Shown: positions 55,016 through 64,000 of the stretch, one piece after another
Layout: each line of letters opens with the position of its first letter
Numbering within the stretch: the stretch's first letter is position 1
NCBI GenBank assembly: GCA_043228905.1
Contig: JBHGNT010000002.1
Location: forward strand, 10,292,001-10,356,000
Source of the DNA: Azolla caroliniana
Taxonomy: Eukaryota; Polypodiophyta
Length of the DNA: 64,000 bases
Reading direction: 5' to 3'
Made by a program: the position numbers and the translations under genes
The notes under the pieces: generated by a model
What the model was told of the DNA's origin: nothing
Seen by the model: the letters and a program-made list of their open reading frames with translations, nothing else
Database searches by the model: none

Positions 55016-55835
55016 CATAGCACCAACTATCCGCTGTCGTGGGGAATTCCGGCTACTGGGAAAAAGGGAGCTTGAGAGCGCGTGAATGGGGATGTGCACG
55101 AATGCACACGAAATAGGTTTTAGTGTACAAACATGTGTAAACAACATAGTAATAGTTGAGCATTGAGGAATACTAGGTAGTAAGGATGTGATAGGTACTT
55201 TATGGTCACACGAATAGAGGAATAAAAGGGACCTACTGAAGGGAGAGAATCAAGGGAAAATCTGAGAGAAAAGCGGTTGCCTTAACAACCTGATGGAACA
55301 ACTTCTCTCTCTCCTTGAGCTATAAAGGAGGGAGGTAAGACGTAGAGAGGGATCCACGTTAGAGGAGAACGAAGTGATGTTGGTTTGAGATACAAGCCCT
55401 GTCATTCCCTCCGTTTTCTATTCTATGTTGATTCTCGAAAGAAGGCGGAGTCCTCTACTCGTGTAAGAAGTTCGTGAGCTCTCGACCGGAGGCCCGTTGT
55501 TATGAGTGTGTGCGTATGCGTGAAGAGTTTGAAGTTGTACAGTAGGCCGAGCCGGTTGTAATTTACTATTTCCCTCTGTTACTCATTAATCTTGTTGTGT
55601 CTCTCTGTGTTCTTGCGTCAATTCTGTTTTTGTTTGAGCGCCCATTTCCGTGTGCGTGAGCCCGTGAGCTCCTCGTTGTTATTCGTCAACTGGTCTGAAA
55701 CGGTATACATCTCTGACCTCGTGCGCTCGTTGTCCGACATCGAGGAACCGAACCGGTTCAGATACACATCCAGAATCCGGACCAGACAACCATCTTTTCT
55801 CACCGGCTCCTTGGTCTAAGACCCCGGTGGTCCAC
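55016..55835. repeat. Insertion between LINE-D parts, LTR-like
   Basis: It contains a TATA-like GAGCTATAAAGGAGG near 55316 and a CCGGTT-rich end near 55750-55830. It could be a solo LTR on the plus strand. The termini are not clear. Confidence 0.35.
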
Positions 55836-55841
55836 CATGTT

Positions 55842-56350
55842 TCAACACACGCTCACGGAAAACCGCAACAACGCATTGAAGGCGTCTGCGTCCGTCCACA
55901 TATCAACCGAGTGATCAATCCATGCCACATCACTCCACGATGTTGTTCCTTCCACTTCACATGTCGTAAGGAGGCGAGTCACTCTATCCCATACCTTTTG
56001 AGCTTGAGGGCAATCCCACAGACAGTGTCTCAAAATCTCAATAGGTGAAGAGAAAAGTGGGCAACCTATCGGGCTGCCACATTTACCTAGCCATTCGCCA
56101 ATGGGAACCACATTATGACTGATCTGCCACCAAAAGAGTTGATCTTTTCAGGCATGTGGAGAGGTCACAGACCCTTCCAAAAGGTAATGAGCACCTCGTC
56201 ATGGATGCCCAATGTTCGCCAGCCATTGCGTAGGGAACCGTCTAGCTGCAGTTGTAAAGTTAGACCCAATTTAGTGTTGTATTCGAAGAAGTGGTGGAGT
56301 CTACCATCATGTTTCCACCTGAAATCCCCAAGTTCCCATTCTAGTTCGAC
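55842..56350 (-). pseudogene. LINE-D fragment with zf-RVT domain
   Basis: On the minus strand: GSLRNGWRTLGIHDEVLITF, FWKGLWPLHMPEKINSF and, after a frame change near 56110, CGSPIGCPLFSSPIEIL, HCLWDCPQAQKVWDRVTRLL. The C..C..H..C pattern with HCLWDCP is the reverse-transcriptase zinc-binding domain. There is no intact frame. Confidence 0.75.
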
Positions 56351-56774
56351 ATAATTTGAGTAGTATAGTATTGTTGAAAGTGATCTTTAATATCCATTAT
56401 TTCCATTTCGAAAGGTCCATAAGTTGAGATTCTAAACCCTAAATCCTATAACAATATGTGGGTTTATGAGAATGTCTTACCTTTGTATTTTTCAACATTT
56501 ACCGAAAACAATTGAATGCCAATGGACATCCACATTAAAAAATCTACGATTCCAATTACACTAGAAAGTTTTAAAACCACAAACCTAATGACATTTTAGG
56601 CTACACGTCAAATCCTAGCACTATCCCTAAGCATTCATACGACGTACGAATATGAATTTGGGAATGTCATAATGGTTACATACTAGAAGCTAGCAATATT
56701 GAAATTTGACGATCGTTATGCTAGTTTTTTGTGATTTTTCTTGTCATTACAAAATCTTAGAAAATATGCATGCA
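56351..56774. other. AT-rich intergenic DNA
   Basis: No gene is seen. The bases before the Copia-3 LTR are ATGCA. Confidence 0.45.
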
Positions 56775-57059
56775 TGTTGAGCGACCAAGCTCAACCGGAT
56801 CTGGATCGGTATCCGGAACAGAGAGCCGGATCAGTGTCCGAATGATTTCCGGAACCAGGAGCCGGATCGGATTGAAACCGGTAGGCCGTTAGAGACCTAC
56901 GGATCTAGCCTAGTACGTAGGCATATTTTAGGGAGTCAGTGACATTCGCTCGTATGAGCATTGAAGTACCTATCAGTCCTTTATGGACTTGTATAAAAGT
57001 GCTCATTGAGCACATTTTATGTACACAGAGTTTTAGAGTATTTTTTTAATAGAGTTTAT

Positions 57060-57133
<74 letters not shown>

Positions 57134-57235
57134 CTGCGTACGTGTATTCTCTGTGTGTGTTAAGTTTTCTTCTCATCTTCTATTGCTATCCGGCTTAGCC
57201 GGTTTGTCGAACGCTTCCGCACGTTTACTTTCACA
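56775..57235 (+). repeat. Copia-3 5' LTR (461 bp)
   Basis: It starts TGTTGAGC and ends TTTCACA. GTTGAGC at 56776-56782 is inverted at 56789-56795. It contains a (CT)n(TA)n microsatellite at 57062-57130. The primer site TGGTATCAGAGC starts at 57236. Confidence 0.9.
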
Positions 57236-57328
57236 TGGTATCAGAGCACGAGGGTTGAGAATCTTTGCAGCCGACGGATGCTTTCGAAGACAAACCCTAA
57301 TAACTGGTAACATTAGATAGAGAAAGGT

Positions 57329-58370
57329 ATGGACAGAGGTATGGCGAGTTCATTTCCAACAGAGTAGCTCGACCAGAGCAACTATGCGACTTGGTCCTAT
57401 AAAATGCACCAATACTTGCTAGGGCATGGTTATTGGAGCTACATGGAAGGAATCAACGAGGTAGCACTGGAGCTACGTGGAAGGAATCAATGAGGTAGCA
57501 CTGGAGCTACGTGGAAGGAATCAACGAGGTAGCACTAGAGCCACCGAGTATTGTACTGCCTCGCGTCCGGTGTGCACAATCAAATGCTCAGCTACATCAA
57601 AGATGCAAAAATGCCAAAGGGGACCTGGGAAAATCTCCGGAAGATTTTCACCGCTAGTACCACGCCACGGAAGTTGCAACTCCGACAAGAGGTCAAGAAT
57701 ATCTGACAGAGGGATATGTCCATGACCGACTACACCAAGATAAAGGAGATTTGTGACGCGCTCGGGTTCATCAACGTGACGGTGGACGAAGACGAGATGG
57801 TTCAAATCTGCCTCGGTGGTCTAGCACAATGGTACGGGCCAATCCGGACTACGATCTGCATGCGGGAGAAGCCACCATTCTTCTTTGACTTACAATCCAT
57901 GTCCATGGTAAAAAAAAACCACGCGAGTGGGTCGAGGACCACTCAATCGGACAGTCGGATGCTGTACACGGAGGCGGATCGACCCCGTGGGCGTGGAGGA
58001 CGAAGTGGGTCGGCACGCAATGGAGGCAGCTGGCAAGAGCAGAACCGAAGGCACAAAGACGGTGCCGACAGTAGTTCCGGACCCTCCACAAGCAAGGGGA
58101 GTCAAGTCGGAGCCGAAAACCGGCAATCGAAGGCCGACCCGGAATGCTAGTACTGTGGCAAGAAAGGCCATCGAGAAAGAGAGTGTTGGAAGAAGTGCGC
58201 CAATTCAGATAAATCCGGATCTAGGAATACCGGATAGGGAAACCGGCAAAGCTCGCACTACGCAGAAGGATCAAAAGGATCCGGAACCGGGAAGACCGGA
58301 AAAGGGCAAGCCTTCGTGATGAAGCACAAGGCTAACCCAATGAAGAAGAATACTTCCAAATAAGAGGAAG
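57329..58370 (+). pseudogene. Copia-3 gag (broken)
   Basis: The start at 57329 (MDRGMASSFP) is followed by a TAG at codon 13, where Copia-1 has Lys. A 34-base unit is present three times at 57435-57536, shifting the frame. Later sequence is open (TDYTKIKEICDALGFINVTV) to the zinc knuckle, where TGG has become TAG at about 58147 (the Cys residues of YCGKKGHRE remain). The knuckle frame shows it once bound RNA as nucleocapsid. Confidence 0.85.
57435..57536 (+). repeat. 34-bp tandem triplication in gag
   Basis: Three copies of a unit starting GGAGCTACGTGGAAGGAATC differ by one base each. The length is not a multiple of three. Confidence 0.88.
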
Positions 58371-61300
58371 TGTGGTACGTTGATTCCGGGGCGTCCAACC
58401 ACATCATGAGCCATGAAGAGTGGTTCTCTTTTTTGGAGAAACCCAAACAACCGGGGATTGTCAAAACTGGAGACGACACCCCTCACCCGATTGTGCATGT
58501 CGGAGAAGTCCCTTCAAGCCATGTCGGACAAAAGGGGAAGTTGATGAACGTACTACACGTTCCGACTATCACAAAGAACCTAGTGTCGGTTGGACAAATC
58601 GTCGACCAGGGGATGCAAGTGCAATTTACGCACCTCGAGTGCTTCATTGAGGAAGAAGGCCGGATAATTGCGCAAGGGTGCAGAGAAGGGAGGATTTTCA
58701 TCCTCAACACTAATGACGTCGGCACCACCATGTTTGCTAAAGGACAGAATATTGAATTGGACATCGATCTCTAGCACAAGCGGATCAACCACGTCAATTA
58801 CCGAAGGCTTCACGACTTGCAATCGAAACAAGTTGTGTTCAAATTGCCAAAGTTTAGTGGCCGGAAGGCCCAAATATGTGAAGCTTGCCAACTCGAGAAG
58901 CAACACTGGCTTCCATTCCCCACCAAACGAAACTGGAGTCGTAACAAGCTCGACTTAATCCATTCGAATGTATGGGGACCATCATAAAACGTTAGTCTTG
59001 GTGGCAGTCGGTATTTCGTTTCCTTCATCGACGACTACAGCTGGCACACGTGGATCTACCTCATAGAGAAGAAGAGCGAAGTCTTTGAATGTTTCCGGAA
59101 CCTTCAAAACTTAGTTGAATGGGAAACAGAGAGGAAGATCAAGTGTCTGCGGTCGGATGGCGGAAAACGATACTTTTCCAGCCAATTCAACCGTTATCTG
59201 CAGTAGAACGGAATTCGGAGAGAATTTAGCTGCAGATACACACCGGAGCAAAACGGTGTGGCCGAAAGGAAGAACCGATTGATTGTCGACGCGGCAAGGG
59301 CAATGCTGGAGGAGAAGCGCATGCCCCAATTCTACTGGGCTGAGGCAGTCCGGACGGCCATCTACATCCAAAACCAGATCGGAGACAAGGTGTCAGCACA
59401 TGAGCTATATTTCGGGCGGAAGCCGAATTTGAGACACCTTAGGATATTCGGTAGCATAGTATATGTGCACGTACCGGATGAGAAGCGGAGGAAGTTGGAT
59501 CCGAAGTCAGAGAAGTGCATCCTAGTCGGCTACTCGTATGAGCAAAAGGGGTATAAGTGCTATAACCCCCGGACTAAGCACGTCCGAGTAAGCCAAGATG
59601 TCGAGTTTGATGAGACGGCATCATGGCACTCCTTACCGACTCCAACTCCCAACAAAGACCCGATTCCGGAGGATGCGGCTAGTGAACCCAAAGAGGTTCA
59701 AGTAGAAGATGAAGAACTCGGTACTCTAGATGAGAGTCCGATCTCATTCCGGCTAAGTGGGCCGAATGAGTGACTGAGCCGGAATGACCAGTCGGATGAA
59801 GAACCGACGAGTAGTGGAGACTCTGTCGTGCTCTCCCTACGCAAGGAACCGAGGAGACGGTTCACGCGCAAGGAGAAGGGGAAGAAGAAGATGTCGAAAT
59901 ACAAAACTGGCACTGATGAGTCGGACCGAAGAGAATCCAACTCCGGAAAGGAAGAAGGTGGACCTTTAGAAAGGAAGTCTGAATTGGCCAAGAAGGGCCC
60001 CAAACCAGATAACGACAAGTTATATTGGTCATCCTACCAGAAGAATCCCATAAAGAGATACGGGTACAATGAGTACATGGTGCATCATTATGCATACATG
60101 ACTAAGGTGGCAAAAGTGTGTGAGCCGGAGAGCTATGCAGAAGTGGCAAAGGATGCAAATTGGCGTGCCACTATGGAAGAAGAAATGTGGGCACTCGATG
60201 CCAACGACACATGGGACCTGGTTGACCCACCCTGACAATGCAAACCGATCAGTTGCAAGTGGATGTACAAGGTAAAGTACAACGTTGACGGTTCAGTGAA
60301 CCGGTACAAAGCCCGATTAGTTGCGAAGGGATACGCACAGACCCACGGAATCGACTACGATGAGACCTTCGCTCCGGTAGCGAAGATGACGACAGTTCGT
60401 GTGGTACTGGTTGTTGTTGCAGCAAGGGGGTGGCATCTTCACCAAATGGACGTGAAGAATGCGTTTCTTCAAGGCGATCTTGACGAACGGGTCTATATGA
60501 TCCAACCCCCCAGCTTTCAATCGGAGATGAACAAGTCGGCGGTATGCCGACTCAAGAAGTCGCTTTACGGACTGAAGCAAGCCCCCTGAGCTTGGAATGC
60601 GAAGATCATGCACCGGTTGCGTAAGATGGGGTTTGCGGCCTCAACGTCCGACTTGTCACTATTTATCCAGAAAGGTCCGGACGGTCCAATTTGCATTTTG
60701 CTTTATGTCGATGATTTAGTCATCACCAGACCCAGACTGGATGAAATCGTTCGTGTGAAGTCCTCGTTGTCGGATGCATTTGAGATGAAGGACCTGGGGG
60801 ACCTTCATTATTTTCTTGGGATCGAGGTGATCTGAACCCCCAACAGCATATTGCTCTCACAACGCCATTATGTGTTGAATATGTTGTACAAGTTCAGCAT
60901 GATGGAATGCCAACCGATCTCTACACCCTTGGACCGGAACCTGAAGCTACATCCCGACTCCGGACCGACCTGCAATGAGAAACGGTTCCAACAAATTGTT
61001 GGAAGCCTCATATACTTGACAATCACGCGACCTGACATCAATTACCCGGTCGGAGCGATCAGCCAGTTCATGCAGAAGCCGACCGTCGAGCACCTTCAGT
61101 GCGCACACCGAATACTCCGATATGTTAGCGGCACGAAGGACTGGGGACTGTTATACCGACATGGTATAGCTGGGAAGCTAGTTGGATATACCAATGCCGA
61201 CTGGGCTGGTGATGCATCGTACTGCCGATCCACTTCCGGTTACATGTTTTCTCTTGGTAGCGCGGTTGTTGCGTGGAGCAGTAAAAAGCAGCCAACAGTG

Positions 61301-61603
61301 GCTCTGTCAAGCACTGAGGTTGAATACCAGGGCGCTACCATTGCCACCTGTGAAGCCATCTAGCTTTGGCGACTGCTGCGAGACCTCTGGGTCGATGTGT
61401 CAACCCCGATCCTGATCTACTACGACAACATGAGCAGCATACAGCTCGCCAAGAACCCAATGTTCCATGCTCGTACAAAGCACATAGAAGTGCATTATCA
61501 CTTTGTTCGTGAGCGGGTCTTGAGCGGTAAAGTTGAACTTCGATATGTTCACGCAGATCGGCAGGTTGCCGACATCTTCACCAAGCCGCTCGGATCGGAC
61601 AAG
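58371..61603 (+). pseudogene. Copia-3 pol: protease, integrase, RT, RNase H (broken)
   Basis: Protease has WYVDSGASNH near 58371. Integrase has FISFIDDYSWHT-like residues near 59020 and GVAERKNRLIVDAARAML near 59257. The acidic linker follows. RT includes [31 protein letters not shown] and YVDD at 60704-60715. RNase H is complete with ADWAGDASYCRSTSGY and WSSKKQPTVALSSTEVEY, then ADIFTKPLGSDK. Defects: stops at 58772, 58987, 59204, 59770, 60233, 60587, 60834 and 61361, among others. Most of the catalytic residues are still readable. Confidence 0.88.
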
Positions 61604-64000
61604 TTTGTAGACTCCAAAATGATTCCTCAACCTTTATAGTGCCACTATAACCTCTAACGACTCGTTGAATTTAGACATAATCGTTCATTTATGTTTGATT
61701 CCCCAAGCCAAGCCCTACACATATTGAATAGGTCAAATCTCAGATCGGCGTTGTGCAAATAGAATTAAATCTTATCCCTCAAAGCATGGTGTTAGAGGCC
61801 AAGATCTCCAATTCCTTTCATATAATCTACCACCATGTGCATGTGGTCCAACATATACTTGAATTTGTCTTCATTTTTATTGCATTTTTGCATTCGTCGA
61901 TAGGATGAACAATGTACTCCATATGATGCACGTAATTAAAATGTAAGACATTTAGTCCATGTAACCATGTCAACATGTGTAGTTTGGTTGGAACTAACAA
62001 AATAACTATAACCATTTGCATGATCACATAAATCATGTTGCCTTTTTATGTTCCTCTATAAAAACAAGAGGAACATAAGGGTTTCTCACAATTCTCACCA
62101 CAAAAAGGTTTGGGTTGTAATGTTCTCCATCATGGGCAAGACTTTGATAAACCCTCCCAACCCCACCCCAATAATAGTGATATCAACAAACATCAAATTC
62201 ATACATGATTTCTAAATCCCAAGTGTTTGTGTGCACATTTGGGAACGGTTTCTGGGTAAGATCGTGAGCTTCATTATATATTTCCATACCCGCTCCACAC
62301 TCTCATTGAGCACTGATGAAGAACCTCATGGGACTGTGTGTGTAAAACAATATTTATTTTTCCACACATGGGGCTATAAATTGATCCCAAATCATTTGTA
62401 CAACCCAAATTATTAAGTTGGGACGATATCACAATCTGCCAATTGTCATGGCAAATTTGTACATGTCAAAACAAGAGCTTCAAGATTGTGCATGTCAATT
62501 ACCATGTAACTTTCCGATAGTCAAAAAAATTCTTGAATTGCATTGGGTGCACACTCTCAATTTCTGCATTTCATGTGCTTAGCAATGTCTCCTTCTATGT
62601 CCATATATCATATATGTATATGTGACTCGTCTCCACATGTTTGATGCGGTAAGTTTCAAATCATTGTCCATATGCAAACTCGAACATTCTTACTCATCTT
62701 TAAACGCGTTGAATTCAAACATAGTCATTGACTCATTTACATATGTTTGATTCCTCGAGCCCAACAAATATTTAATGCAAGAAATCCCGCCTTGGCCAAA
62801 AGGCAATTTACACAATTAAATGCATTCCCTCAAAGCATGGTGTTCCAAGCCAAGAAGATCTTCAATTGCTTTCATATAATCTCCCATCATGTACATGTGG
62901 TCCAACCAAAACGTGAACGGATCACTATTTTTATCCTATATTTTGTATTAGTACATAAGACTAACAACGTACTATTGGTGAGTGTCTTACTATTTTTTAT
63001 TATTGCATTTGTAGATGAGATGGACAATGTACTCAATATGACTCGCGTGGAAGTAAAATAGGAGAGGTTTGGGCCATGTATGATGTGTGAGTAGGAAATG
63101 TGTGAAATGTTGGTAGTTTAGATGGAGATAAGTATGACTATTACCATGGTCACATAAACCACAATATGAGTCTGCGTGGAACTAAAATAGAAGAGGTCTG
63201 GGACATGTAATGATGTGAGTAGGAAGTGTGTGACAAGTTGGTAGTCTAACTCTAGATGGACATAACTATGACTATTTACATGGTCACATAAATCCTTGTC
63301 CCTATTTTTTAGGTCTTTTAATCCAGTCCGGAACCCTGAAATCAAGAAGATTGACAATAAATATGAATAATCATATAGAAGTGCCATTATAAACATTAAG
63401 ATGGTCTTTGCGAGACCCAGAAGAGTCTTGGGGGGCCCGGAAATCACCGACTGTGGAATACATATACATATAATAGCACAAAGAGGACATACATGCATAC
63501 ATACATACATAACAAGGAAGGATCTGAATCAAGCATGGGACGTATGGATCCAATCTTAAAGCGGCCATAATTTTCTCTCCCATTGGAATATTAAGAACCC
63601 TAAGGTCTAGCAATTAAGTGTTCTGTGGCATAATCGCCGAATACAATACATCCATACAAATTAATCGTCGTCTTGAAGATGTCCCATCGATTGGAATAAC
63701 CGCTCCTCCTTAACGATTTGACAAGTGAATAGAAGATATATAGATACATATACATACATATTAAGTGAATAGATGTACATAGATAGATACATGCATCACT
63801 TCCAAAGTTGGGGGTGGGTGGACAAATATAATTTATTAATGGCAAAATCTGAACTCAAGTCTCATGCAATGAATCGAAAGCACAGACAGCTCTTCATATT
63901 AACAAAAAGAAGGAAAAATGTGCGTCTGAAGGCTTAGATGAGATGACTCCTTTGTTCCTAACTTATTATTGAAAGGATAGATAGATAGAAGACACAACCA
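61604..64000. repeat. AT-rich DNA with a diverged direct duplication
   Basis: About 61660-62035 resembles 62705-63100: shared blocks are CCCTCAAAGCATGGTGTT, TTTCATATAATCT, ATGTGGTCCAAC, and GACAATGTACTC-like bases. A further partial copy (CATGGTCACATAAA blocks) is at 63140-63300. No gene is supported here. Confidence 0.55.

Larger units (their letters stand above)
56775..61603 (+). mobile_element. Copia-3: Ty1/Copia element lacking its 3' end
   Basis: The 5' LTR (56775-57235) is followed by the primer site, gag and pol as in Copia-1. It breaks off at GSDKF near 61603, inside the last codons after RNase H; the polypurine tract and 3' LTR are missing. AT-rich DNA follows. Stops and frameshifts disable gag and pol, but it is better preserved than Copia-1. 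Confidence 0.9.

Overview
The window is nuclear DNA of a land plant. The evidence is an alpha-expansin gene and a homologue of the plant-specific At4g08330 family, both with GT-AG introns, Ty1/Copia elements primed by initiator tRNA-Met (TGGTATCAGAG), a chromodomain Ty3/Gypsy element, several plant-type LINE lineages, and hAT- and Mutator-like elements. I cannot name the species. The high repeat load with few host genes fits a large genome. Only two host genes are recognisable.

Layout. 1-5500: a decayed Copia element (Copia-1) whose 5' LTR is cut by the window edge. 5501-8336: CCGG-rich and AT-rich DNA with a Copia LTR scrap. 8337-26479: a nested block. Its outer shell is a minus-strand Copia (Copia-2), split twice. 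One insertion is a 7.67-kb DNA transposon (10598-18267). The other is a Gypsy chromovirus (19737-25612) that itself holds a LINE fragment and a second repeat. 26480-31960: a decayed minus-strand LINE. 31961-35483: AT-rich DNA. 35492-40505: a hAT-type element with an 8-bp target duplication enclosing TC-rich satellite and a LINE with an open 1237-residue frame. 41406-42068: the At4g08330-like gene. 42069-50378: sparse DNA with a Mutator-like MITE, a LINE scrap carrying a 147-bp MITE, and a 1.65-kb hAT-type element. 50429-51732: the expansin gene. 53-56.4 kb: LINE scraps and LTR-like repeats. 56775-61603: a third Copia (Copia-3), lacking its 3' LTR. 61.6-64 kb: AT-rich, with a diverged internal duplication.

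The main result is the DNA transposon at 10598-18267. It has 33-bp identical inverted ends and a 4-bp CACA target duplication, and the interrupted Copia integrase frame reads on across the gap. It carries two divergent genes. The plus-strand gene encodes an 890-residue protein with an apparent D-D-D catalytic triad, probably the transposase. The minus-strand five-exon gene encodes a ParB-like domain joined to a beta-class amino-methyltransferase (DIPY, then a DLFSGT motif), a type otherwise known from prokaryotes and phages. Between the two genes lie opposed TATA boxes and a cluster of alternating inverted repeats. I read it as a mobile element carrying its own DNA-modification enzyme. The methyltransferase copy here has one in-frame stop and one changed glycine, while the transposase frame is intact.
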